Below are positions 22,518 through 29,118 of a DNA stretch of 35,420 nucleotides, piece by piece; within the stretch, counting starts at the first letter, position 1; the number at the start of each line of letters is the position of its first letter. The notes under the pieces are model-generated. The model did no database searches. It had not been told where the DNA came from and saw nothing but the letters and a program-made list of their open reading frames with translations. The DNA is taken from IMG/VR virus record IMGVR_UViG_3300012920_000117, positions 1-35,420 of that record, one strand, 5' to 3'. Source of the stretch: a virus. The position numbers were made by a program, and so were the translations under genes.

Positions 22518-22668
22518 TAACTATAACACCAGTATATTTTGTAAGTTCCTCTTGAGCATCCCCTTGATTATTATATTGTTTTCTATCAGCAAATTTTTCT
22601 GTCCATTTATTATTACCTTGATAATAAACTTCTAGATTGCAGACAGTCTTCTTGATATAGGATGCCAT
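22510..22668 (-). CDS. Small protein (52 aa) before the tube-like gene
   Basis: Frame of 52 codons in the gap between the S74 fibre gene and the tube-like gene: begins MASYIKKTVCNLEVYYQGNN, ends ELTKYTGVIVNE, Tyr/Asn rich. ATG 22668 lies 23 bases after a late-type element (22691-22698) with AGGA close upstream, and its stop overlaps the next gene by 8 bases. The short length and good regulatory context support a real gene; no family recognised. Confidence 0.72.
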   Translation of the reverse strand: MASYIKKTVCNLEVYYQGNNKWTEKFADRKQYNNQGDAQEELTKYTGVIVNE

Positions 22669-22690
22669 AGTCCTAAGAGAGGAGATGTAT

Positions 22691-22698
22691 TATTTATC
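22691..22698 (-). promoter_or_regulatory. Late promoter candidate (GATAAATA)
   Basis: TAAATA immediately follows the TGA stop of the S74 fibre gene and lies 23 bases upstream of ATG 22668. Seven of eight matches to TATAAATA. Confidence 0.65.
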
Positions 22699-24208
22699 AG
22701 AGACCTGCATCTGCTAATCTTTGCTCAAGAGTCTCAATACGATCCATTGCTTCCTGTAAAGCTTTGATCGCCATCCATGTCATCTGCTGTTCTTTGACAC
22801 CCTTACGATTTACTCCCTCATCCTTCATAAAATCAGTAATTACTTCAGGACAAATAGTTTCAACCTGTTGAGCAATCACACCACATTTTAAATCATCAGT
22901 ATCAGCATCATCATTATAATGGAATTTTTTAAGTTCCCAACTTTTCACTGTGTCCCATTTGTCCTCAAGAGGAGCAATGTTCTTTTTCTCACGCTCATCA
23001 CAGAGGTTAGTGTTATTGCCAGCAAAGTTACTGATTCCACCATTGGCCATTAAGTAAAATCTGTAACCATTATTTGTGGCATTTATATTATAAAGATGAT
23101 GAGTATTGATATTTGTAGCAGCATTAATAACAGTATCATAAGTAGCAGCTGATCCTCCTTTCATTTTTAGACCAGCACCACTGTTATTTGATCCATTAAC
23201 AGTTCCAACTAGTACCTGACTGTCACCACTAGATGTAATACGCATACGCTCTCCACCTAAACCACCATTAGTTCTTGTGTGGAAAAGCAGTGCTCCATCA
23301 TAATTACCATCTACAGTATTTTCTTTAATACCTGAGATACCAGCTAATGTAGTTTGAGTTGATGCACCATCAATATAATTTCCACCAAACTGAATGCCAG
23401 CTCCTGCATTTCCAGAAAGTGCAGCATTAGATCCTCTTACACCCATTGTCAATACAATTGGACTGAAGGTAGTGCTATTTGGTCCATAAACAACTAGGTT
23501 TTGACTAGGATTTTCAGTTCCAATACCTACATTACCACCCTTGAACCATGAATAACCATTGGTGCTCAGTTTGACATCAAGATTACCAGATCCATCATTT
23601 AAGTATAACATTCCATTATTACCATCCCCATTACTACTCTCATAAACCCTGAAAATATTTACCCCTGTTGAACTTCTACCATTGATGAAAAATGTTCCAT
23701 TACCACCAGACTGAACTTCTAATTTATGTCCAGGATCATCAGTTCCAATGCCAACATTCCCAGCAAAATACGCTTCCCCGTTCGAATAAAGCTGAATAGT
23801 ATCAGTATCAAAATTAGTGTTATCTATAACTCTGAAAGCTTTCCAAGTTGGCTGGTTACCTGGCGCACGAACATAGATGCCTCCTCCATCTGTGTCTTGT
23901 ATTAGTTTGACCTTAGCTGTAGAATTATTTACACCACCTAAAAGCAAATTGCCTGAGCTGTCAATACGAAGTGCTTCACTACCATTTGTCAGTGCTGTAA
24001 TTGTATTTGTTGATCCACTAATTGTTGCACCAGTCGCTACTTGAACTCCACCAGTAACATGAATACCATTCTGTGCTGTAATAATGCCAACAGAATCTAC
24101 ATTGGCAACATCCTCATAGGTTGCTGTTCCAAGAACTCTAATGTTCTGAGGAAAAGTAACTGTGTTTCCACTTCTAGGATTAATATTATTTGCGTAGATA
24201 TTTGACAT
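22697..24208 (-). CDS. Tail-fibre-like protein with C-terminal S74 chaperone domain
   Basis: 503 residues. The N-terminal two thirds are Gly/Asn/Ser rich with beta-strand repeats, including two copies of a GNVGIGT(D/E)xP element near 150 and 225, typical of trimeric fibre shafts. The last ~100 residues form an intramolecular chaperone autoproteolysis (peptidase S74) domain: CDEREKKNI, then WELKKFHYN, then GVIAQQVE and a terminal coiled coil (ALQEAMDRIETLEQRL). The nucleophile position, Ser in endosialidase-type domains, is Cys403, with the Lys at 408 conserved in spacing. It probably forms a host-contact fibre or spike; a TAAATA element (24231) precedes it. Confidence 0.85.
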   Translation of the reverse strand: MSNIYANNINPRSGNTVTFPQNIRVLGTATYEDVANVDSVGIITAQNGIHVTGGVQVATGATISGSTNTITALTNGSEALRIDSSGNLLLGGVNNSTAKVKLIQDTDGGGIYVRAPGNQPTWKAFRVIDNTNFDTDTIQLYSNGEAYFAGNVGIGTDDPGHKLEVQSGGNGTFFINGRSSTGVNIFRVYESSNGDGNNGMLYLNDGSGNLDVKLSTNGYSWFKGGNVGIGTENPSQNLVVYGPNSTTFSPIVLTMGVRGSNAALSGNAGAGIQFGGNYIDGASTQTTLAGISGIKENTVDGNYDGALLFHTRTNGGLGGERMRITSSGDSQVLVGTVNGSNNSGAGLKMKGGSAATYDTVINAATNINTHHLYNINATNNGYRFYLMANGGISNFAGNNTNLCDEREKKNIAPLEDKWDTVKSWELKKFHYNDDADTDDLKCGVIAQQVETICPEVITDFMKDEGVNRKGVKEQQMTWMAIKALQEAMDRIETLEQRLADAGL

Positions 24209-24230
24209 CTTTACAAGAGAACTTTTTTTC

Positions 24231-24238
24231 TATTTATC
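24231..24238 (-). promoter_or_regulatory. Late promoter candidate for the S74 fibre gene (GATAAATA)
   Basis: TAAATA directly follows the TGA stop of the gene at 24237 and lies 23 bases upstream of ATG 24208. Confidence 0.65.
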
Positions 24239-24779
24239 AACAACCTTTAATAGTGGATGCAATTTCACCACCAACAGAAGAACCTACATCTTGTCCAAAC
24301 ATTACTAACCAACCAGATGCTAACCATCCAACATAAGGGATGCCTGCTACTGCTGGCACAAGACCTGAAGCAACACTAGCGCCTACCAGGGCACCATTGC
24401 TCTCTCCTCCACCTTCCGCCTTGATACACTCTTCTGTTCTTGCAGACTTTTTTCCATTTTCATCTACCAACTCATGTTTTTTACCAGGGATGTATGAGTG
24501 TGATCTTGATGTTGTTGACCTTCCACCAATACCAAAGAATCCATTAGATGAATCAACATAGGTATCAGAGTCCACAACAGTTGGGTCATGACCCTTGTAT
24601 GTCATAGAGTAACTACCATCTGGATACATGGTTATCTCATATGAACTGTATTCATTGAGTGGTGGATAACTTATATGTGGTTTGACTGGTTGTCTAAAAC
24701 TATTTCCAATTAGAGCACCAGCATTTGCAACACCCACAAGGATTAATAATCCAAGTGCTGTTTTCTTTAAGGTTCCCAT
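24237..24779 (-). CDS. Exported or membrane glycine-rich protein (180 aa)
   Basis: Residues 5-25 (KKTALGLLILVGVANAGALIG) form a signal peptide or anchor with a possible AxA cleavage site at VANA. The middle is polar and Tyr/Ser rich (YPDGSYSMTYKGHDPTVVDSD). The last 50 residues are hydrophobic with spaced Gly/Ala (GASVASGLVPAVAGIPYVGWLASGWLVMFG, SSVGGEIASTIKGC), like a glycine-zipper membrane hairpin. I do not recognise a family. A TAAATA element overlaps the psbN stop 22 bases upstream, so it is probably made late, which would suit a lysis or envelope role; this is inference. Confidence 0.75.
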   Translation of the reverse strand: MGTLKKTALGLLILVGVANAGALIGNSFRQPVKPHISYPPLNEYSSYEITMYPDGSYSMTYKGHDPTVVDSDTYVDSSNGFFGIGGRSTTSRSHSYIPGKKHELVDENGKKSARTEECIKAEGGGESNGALVGASVASGLVPAVAGIPYVGWLASGWLVMFGQDVGSSVGGEIASTIKGC

Positions 24780-24800
24780 AGTGACACTAGTCAGTGCATC

Positions 24801-24806
24801 TATTTA
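24801..24806 (-). promoter_or_regulatory. Late promoter candidate (TAAATA) within the psbN stop
   Basis: The TAA stop of psbN (24806-24804) is the first half of TAAATA; the ATG at 24779 is 22 bases further on. Minus-strand context is GACTAAATAGATG. Confidence 0.6.
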
Positions 24807-24917
24807 GTCCTCATGCTCCTCAAATGAGTCATCTAGATTTTTAGAGGGTGGACCAAATGAAAGATATATCCCATATCCTGTCATAATAACCAAAGTTGTA
24901 CAAATAATTGGAATCAT
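24804..24917 (-). CDS. psbN: PsbN, photosystem II assembly protein
   Basis: 37-residue protein. The N-terminal half is a single membrane helix ([20 protein letters not shown]), and the remainder [16 protein letters not shown] matches the strongly conserved cyanobacterial PsbN tail FGPPSxxLxDPFEEHED. PsbN is not a stable subunit; it acts in photosystem II reaction-centre assembly and repair in thylakoid membranes. It lies alone between the gp23 terminator and a late-type element on one side, and a second late element on the other. ATG 24917 has no clear Shine-Dalgarno sequence. The short length makes it easy to miss, but the motif match is strong. It points to a photosynthetic host. Confidence 0.9.
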   Translation of the reverse strand: MIPIICTTLVIMTGYGIYLSFGPPSKNLDDSFEEHED

Positions 24918-24933
24918 AATTACAATTTCTTGT

Positions 24934-24941
24934 TATTTATT
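24934..24941 (-). promoter_or_regulatory. Late promoter candidate for psbN (AATAAATA)
   Basis: AATAAATAAC read leftward, 17 bases upstream of the psbN ATG and just after the gp23 terminator, so psbN should have its own start site. Confidence 0.6.
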
Positions 24942-24946
24942 TTCAT

Positions 24947-24972
24947 AAAAAAAGGACCCCAGAGGGGTCCTT
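24947..24972 (-). terminator. Intrinsic terminator after gp23
   Basis: Perfect 9-bp stem AAGGACCCC/GGGGTCCTT (24952-24960 with 24964-24972), three-base loop, followed leftward by a run of T residues. It sits about 20 bases after the capsid stop codon. The strongest terminator in the window, as expected for the most highly expressed gene. Confidence 0.93.
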
Positions 24973-24993
24973 GTGCCAGATATGGCATGTGAA

Positions 24994-26418
24994 TCACATG
25001 AGGTTCTTAACAGCAACTCTTCTGTAGTAGCGGTTGGAGTTAATTCTGAGTCTACCAAGACCCTGAGTAGTACCTTCAGCAAATGGGTTGGCAACAATAC
25101 CATATCTGGTCTTGAAGCCAATTTTGGGCTGGAAGGTGTTCTCCCCAACAGCACGTACCATCTGCAGAGGTACATAGGGGCAATAGAACAGACCTGCATC
25201 ATAAGGGGAAGAACCCTTATAACCAACAACATAGTACTGGTTACCACCAGATGCATTAGCACTGGTCAGGTTTGCAGCATAGGGGTCAATGTAAACTCTG
25301 AACTTACCATTGATGGTGCCAGCAAAGGTGTTGCCAGTGTCATCAACATTCAGGTTTGCATTCAGGGCAGGGGTATAATCCAGGATACCAGCCATGGTCA
25401 GTGCAGAAGCAACGTCTGCAGAGCACATGACCATGTTGCCCTTCCCGCGACGTGTTCTCTGTGCGATAGCATTAGCATCTCTTTCAATCTGGAACAGAAG
25501 TCCTTTGAACTTCTCAACAGACCATCTGCCATTAGAGTCAATGTCCAGGTCAAATACACCAGGTTGTGCAGTGTTAGAAACAGCACCTTGCTCAGCAATC
25601 TTGTAGATTGTTCTGATGACTTCTCTGTTGATCTCAGCAAGGATCTCAGTAGAGAGGATGTTAGCAAGTTCTGCTTCAGCATTCAGACCATGAATTGCTT
25701 TCAGGTCCTGAGCAAGTTCAAGACTGTACTCAGCCTTCAGTGCTCTTGACTTAGCAGTAACAGTGACTTTCTCAATAGAGAATGCCATCTGGTTGAACTG
25801 ATCACCAGCACCATTGCCCAGGTTCTCAGAGTCACCAGTGACCATGCCCTGACCAACACTGTAACCAGTGGAGGATGCAGAACCAACAGGGTTCAGGATT
25901 GAAGGGTTAGAATCTGCTTGTGCAGTTGTACCCAGACCAACAGCAGGATCAGTCATGCCTGCAGTCAGGTTGAAACCATCATCCTGACCAGAGAATGCGG
26001 TATCTACTTCATCATAGAAGGTCTCATTGCCACTTTGATCAGTGTAGCGTGAGCGCATTGCAAAGATCAGTCCAGTAGGACCATTCATTGGTTGTACACC
26101 AGCCAGGTCATAAGCAACCAGGTTGGGCATTGCGCGTCTGATCAGAGAGATCAGTACAGGGTCGAAACCTGCAACAGGACCAGCAGCATCAGCGGAACCA
26201 GAGAAACCACCTGATTGACCAGCTGCATTAGCAGCATTGGTGGGGGTTTCCATCAGGTTGATACCCTGACTAAATGCTTGCTCCTCTCTGAGGAATTTTT
26301 CTTGGTTTTCCAGCAGGACTGCGGTTACTGCTCTTCTATGTGAATCCTTGATAGGATCAAGACCTTCATAGTCGAGAAGTGGACTCCACTTTTCCTGCAG
26401 ATGTTCTGATTGAAACAT
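24994..26418 (-). CDS. 23: Major capsid protein gp23
   Basis: Precursor of the hexameric capsid subunit, 474 residues (T4 precursor: 521). The cyanophage gp23 hallmarks are present: WSPLLDYEGLDPIKDSHRRA, an Ala/Gly-rich stretch after ETPTNAANAAGQ, then VAGFDPVLISLIRRAMPNL, YDLAGVQPMNGPTGLIFAMR, the central SLELAQDLKAIHGLNAEAEL helix and the C-terminal RYYRRVAVKNLM. The N-terminal ~55-60 residues should be removed by gp21; NLME near 52-55 is a candidate (I/L)xE site. Co-transcription with gp22 is likely because no promoter motif lies in the 49-base gap between them. A strong terminator follows. Confidence 0.98.
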   Translation of the reverse strand: MFQSEHLQEKWSPLLDYEGLDPIKDSHRRAVTAVLLENQEKFLREEQAFSQGINLMETPTNAANAAGQSGGFSGSADAAGPVAGFDPVLISLIRRAMPNLVAYDLAGVQPMNGPTGLIFAMRSRYTDQSGNETFYDEVDTAFSGQDDGFNLTAGMTDPAVGLGTTAQADSNPSILNPVGSASSTGYSVGQGMVTGDSENLGNGAGDQFNQMAFSIEKVTVTAKSRALKAEYSLELAQDLKAIHGLNAEAELANILSTEILAEINREVIRTIYKIAEQGAVSNTAQPGVFDLDIDSNGRWSVEKFKGLLFQIERDANAIAQRTRRGKGNMVMCSADVASALTMAGILDYTPALNANLNVDDTGNTFAGTINGKFRVYIDPYAANLTSANASGGNQYYVVGYKGSSPYDAGLFYCPYVPLQMVRAVGENTFQPKIGFKTRYGIVANPFAEGTTQGLGRLRINSNRYYRRVAVKNLM

Positions 26419-26467
26419 TTGCTTTTTACCGTTTGTTGAAATTTAAGGGTTTGAATTAATTAAAAAT

Positions 26468-27550
26468 TCACTTTGTGAAAGCACCCAGGCTTCTGAGATA
26501 GGCTTCCATTGAACCAGCAACAGGTGCTGATGTAGAATCTACTGCTTCAGAAAGGGTTTGTGGTGCTTTTGATTTTGCAACTGACTTACCTGAGAAGTAT
26601 GACTCCTTCAAGGTCTCCAGTTTCTCACGATACTCTTCTTCACTTTCAAACTCTACACTTTCAGCAAGTGAGGCAAGCTTCTCTTTTTGGGTCTCTGCGA
26701 GTCCCTCAGATACGACTGACAGGATTGAATCTGCTGAAGACTCTGCGAGTCTCTTATTCAGACCAATGTTCTTGTCAATCTGCTCATTGAGTTTGGTCTC
26801 CATTTCATCAAGTTTTTCTACCATGCTCTCAAGTACATCATATTTCTCTTCAGGGATAGTTACATAATGTTCTTCAAAGAGTCCCTTCATTCCTGAAAGG
26901 AAGGACTCCGTCATTTCTGTCTTAAGACCATGGTCAATAGCTAACTCATTCTCAGTCATCCACTCTTCGCAGACATACTCAAGATATGCGTCAACTCTTT
27001 CTGTAAGAGATTCCTTAAGGGCTTCTCTTTCTTCATCCAGTTTTTCTTCAAACTGGACTTCCAGGGTTTCCTGGATTTCTTTGATTTTAGAGTTCAGAGC
27101 AGCTTCAAAGATAACCTTTGCTTTTTCTCTGAATTCTTCTGAGAGTTCTTCACCACCCAGGAGAGCATTGACATCTTCTTCAATGTCAACACCATCATCC
27201 TCAATGGTTTCTTCCTCTGCGACAATTTCCTCTTCAGAAACTTGGTCCTCTTCAAGAACCTCTTCCTCTTGGGATTCGATCTCTTCTTTGGCCATTTTCT
27301 TCATGGGGTCTGCTGCTTTTGCTCCTCTGTTGACTACATCAGCCACTGTCTTAATCTTAGGTTCTCTGATTTTGGCAGAGTCATTATCTGGTTTGTAGTT
27401 TTCTGGAGTGGGACCACCTAGATCTTCATAAGATCCAGATTGACCTGATACTGCTCCACCAGCAAGTTTAGGCATCCCCTCTGCAGGTTTTGCACTCGCG
27501 TTCACAGCAGTTTTAGATTGCTCCATTTCTTGTAAATTGTCACGAGACAT
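26468..27550 (-). CDS. 22: Prohead core scaffold protein gp22
   Basis: Major scaffold protein that fills the prohead and is degraded by gp21. 360 residues (T4: 269), acidic and coiled-coil rich: Glu-rich region near 85-130, then long helices (KEIQETLEVQFEEKLDEEREALKES and others) to about 330. The N-terminal ~80 residues are Gly/Pro/Ala rich. The extended length and acidic stretch fit cyanophage gp22. GGAG is upstream of ATG 27550, and the best late promoter of the window (TATAAATA at 27589-27596) precedes it, so 22 and 23 share a strong late transcript. Confidence 0.93.
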   Translation of the reverse strand: MSRDNLQEMEQSKTAVNASAKPAEGMPKLAGGAVSGQSGSYEDLGGPTPENYKPDNDSAKIREPKIKTVADVVNRGAKAADPMKKMAKEEIESQEEEVLEEDQVSEEEIVAEEETIEDDGVDIEEDVNALLGGEELSEEFREKAKVIFEAALNSKIKEIQETLEVQFEEKLDEEREALKESLTERVDAYLEYVCEEWMTENELAIDHGLKTEMTESFLSGMKGLFEEHYVTIPEEKYDVLESMVEKLDEMETKLNEQIDKNIGLNKRLAESSADSILSVVSEGLAETQKEKLASLAESVEFESEEEYREKLETLKESYFSGKSVAKSKAPQTLSEAVDSTSAPVAGSMEAYLRSLGAFTK

Positions 27551-27588
27551 TGTTTGTACTCTCCGATTAACCTATTTTAATCTATATT

Positions 27589-27596
27589 TATTTATA
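27589..27596 (-). promoter_or_regulatory. Late promoter of the 22-23 unit (perfect TATAAATA)
   Basis: Eight-of-eight match to the T4 late element, followed by a further ATA repeat, 39 bases upstream of the gp22 ATG. Confidence 0.85.
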
Positions 27597-27615
27597 AATT
27601 AGTATTTTTAACTAT

Positions 27616-27635
27616 CAACAACTCAAAGGTTGTTG
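27616..27635 (-). other. Hairpin enclosing the gp21 stop codon
   Basis: Perfect 7-bp inverted repeat CAACAAC/GTTGTTG with a six-base loop; the TGA stop of gp21 (27625-27623) lies in the loop. Leftward sequence is A/T rich but has no T-run, so it may be a weak terminator or protect the mRNA 3' end. Confidence 0.55.
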
Positions 27636-28273
27636 AGAAAATCACTGAACAGTTTTGCCTTCTGTTCATCAAGCTCCTTGGCAGTTACAAGGGTGTTAAT
27701 TTGCTTGTAAGTTTTGGATGCTGCCTGTTCTCTAAGGATGCCACCATCCCAAATCCACTCTTTACCTTCCATAATACCTTCAACAAAAGCATCAGGAGCA
27801 GAAGGGTCTGCTACAATATCAGCAGCAGTGGAGAGCATGAAGTCATCACCAACAATGTTCACCCCTTCTCTAGTTGCTTTAAGGGAACCAATCCCTCTAG
27901 AAGAAACACCCAGTTTAACTCCTTCTCCAATGAGAGATTCTGCAATCTTACCCATTGGAGTTGACAGAATTTTTGCTTTACCAATAAAGTTGGTTCCACT
28001 TTCTTTGAGTGAAACAATCTTGTGACTGACGCGATCCAGATTAACAGTTGGGCCATCTGGATGTCCAAGTTCTCCAAGAGCCCTCCCAGATTGAATGTGA
28101 TTCTCATTATACCTTTGAACTTCCTTTCTCAGGACGTTCATAGGATACATTCTACCATTTCTGTTTTGCATCTCACCCTGAAGGAAGATGCCCTCAATAA
28201 ACATTGACTTTCTACCGTTCTTTTCCTCAACGATAAAGTCAACTGTTTCAATTTCTTCTCTGATAAGTTTCAT
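27623..28273 (-). CDS. 21: Prohead core protease gp21
   Basis: Serine protease that cleaves scaffold and capsid N-termini during prohead maturation. 216 residues (T4: 212). Expected catalytic residues are visible: H71 in ELGHPDG, S124 or S125 in GVSSRG, with an Asp from DLDRV or GDDF segments. FIEGIFLQGEMQNRNGRMYP near the N-terminus is the family signature. The order 20-67-x-21-22-23 matches T4. The start lacks a strong Shine-Dalgarno sequence, and the gene begins five bases after the upstream stop, so it is probably co-transcribed with the 182-residue gene. Confidence 0.96.
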   Translation of the reverse strand: MKLIREEIETVDFIVEEKNGRKSMFIEGIFLQGEMQNRNGRMYPMNVLRKEVQRYNENHIQSGRALGELGHPDGPTVNLDRVSHKIVSLKESGTNFIGKAKILSTPMGKIAESLIGEGVKLGVSSRGIGSLKATREGVNIVGDDFMLSTAADIVADPSAPDAFVEGIMEGKEWIWDGGILREQAASKTYKQINTLVTAKELDEQKAKLFSDFLNNL

Positions 28274-28278
28274 TGTCT

Positions 28279-28827
28279 TCAGGATACTTGTACTTGTTGG
28301 ATGTATGCTTTGCCAGTGCCAGATTCTGTTGCAACAGAGACCTTGATTGACTTTCTAATTTCTGCAAACTGCTGTGCATCAAACACATCAGTTACTGCAG
28401 AAGAGTTATAATCAACTGTCATTCTGGTGTTAAAGTAACCACCAACACCTGCAGTGTTATCAACAGACTGTACAAGTTGATGAGTAAAATTAAAATTAGA
28501 TTGATTTGCTGTAAGTGTTACAGCATCACCAACTCCAAAGGGACAACCTGTTCCTTCTGGAAAATCAATGATTGTAGTAGCACCAGTGGTAATACCAACA
28601 ACTCTTTGTGACTGTACTGGACCAAGAGAAATGTCTTCACCCTCACCAACAGGAACATAAATGTTCTCATTGGTTGATGTTGGGTTAGCACCATAGTTTA
28701 CATAAACACCTGCAGTTTCTGCAACAACTCTGAGATTGTCAGACTGTTGAGAGATTGCTGATGTTTGTACACTTGAGGTACTTGTTGTTAATGTAGAATT
28801 GATTCCTACTGGTCTAATAGCAGTCAT
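28279..28827 (-). CDS. Head-region structural-type protein (182 aa)
   Basis: Occupies the slot held by gp68 in T4, but does not look like it. The sequence is Thr/Ser/Gly/Val rich and probably beta-structured: NSTLTTSTSSVQTSAISQ at the N-terminus, YVPVGEGEDISLG near 57-69, DFPEGTGCPFGVGDAVTLTA, and a terminal KVSVATESGTGKAYIQQVQVS. Such composition fits a virion or decoration protein. I recall homologues at this site in cyanomyophages without assigned function. A TAAATA motif (28855) precedes it by 28 bases, and gp21 follows directly. Confidence 0.75.
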   Translation of the reverse strand: MTAIRPVGINSTLTTSTSSVQTSAISQQSDNLRVVAETAGVYVNYGANPTSTNENIYVPVGEGEDISLGPVQSQRVVGITTGATTIIDFPEGTGCPFGVGDAVTLTANQSNFNFTHQLVQSVDNTAGVGGYFNTRMTVDYNSSAVTDVFDAQQFAEIRKSIKVSVATESGTGKAYIQQVQVS

Positions 28828-28854
28828 TATTATAAGGTTACAGTCCTATAGGTG

Positions 28855-28860
28855 TATTTA
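28855..28860 (-). promoter_or_regulatory. Late promoter candidate (TAAATA)
   Basis: Six-base core in the leftward context TACTAAATACACC, three bases after the gp67 stop (28866-28864) and 28 bases before ATG 28827. Confidence 0.55.
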
Positions 28861-28863
28861 GTA

Positions 28864-29088
28864 TTACTCTTCCTCTGAGGATTCTTCTTCATCCTCAACT
28901 TCTTCAACCTCATCTTCTTGCTCAAGTTCAGCTTCAACTTCTGGTTCATCAAAAATTGATGCAGCCACTTCAGGTCTGATGTTTTCAATTTTTTCTGCAC
29001 TCTTTGCAAAAAGTAAATCCTTAATTTTATCACTGATTTGTGATGCACTCTCGTCTTTGCTGACGAGCATATCCATAAGTTCGTCCAT
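28864..29088 (-). CDS. 67: Prohead core protein gp67-like
   Basis: 74 residues: a helical N-terminus (MDELMDMLVSKDESASQISD, KIKDLLFAKSAEKIE) then an extremely acidic tail of Glu/Asp/Val ending EESSEEE. T4 gp67 has the same architecture (short helical part with an acidic tail, 80 residues) and the same position between 20 and 21. Sequence identity is low, so the assignment rests on architecture and synteny. The upstream late-type motif at 29113 overlaps the portal stop codon. Confidence 0.85.
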   Translation of the reverse strand: MDELMDMLVSKDESASQISDKIKDLLFAKSAEKIENIRPEVAASIFDEPEVEAELEQEDEVEEVEDEEESSEEE

Positions 29089-29112
29089 GTTAAAAAATGT
29101 CTGTACGTTTGC

Positions 29113-29118
29113 TATTTA
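29113..29118 (-). promoter_or_regulatory. Late promoter candidate (TAAATA) within the gp20 stop
   Basis: The gp20 TAA stop (29118-29116) is the first half of TAAATA; ATG of the gp67-like gene is 25 bases downstream. Context is ATCTAAATAGC. Confidence 0.6.

Noticed and set aside
24973-25749. 258-codon open frame on the plus strand opposite gp23
   Set aside because: It is antisense to the conserved capsid gene, starts at its terminator, has no ribosome binding site and resembles no protein. Strong codon bias in gp23 keeps the opposite strand open.
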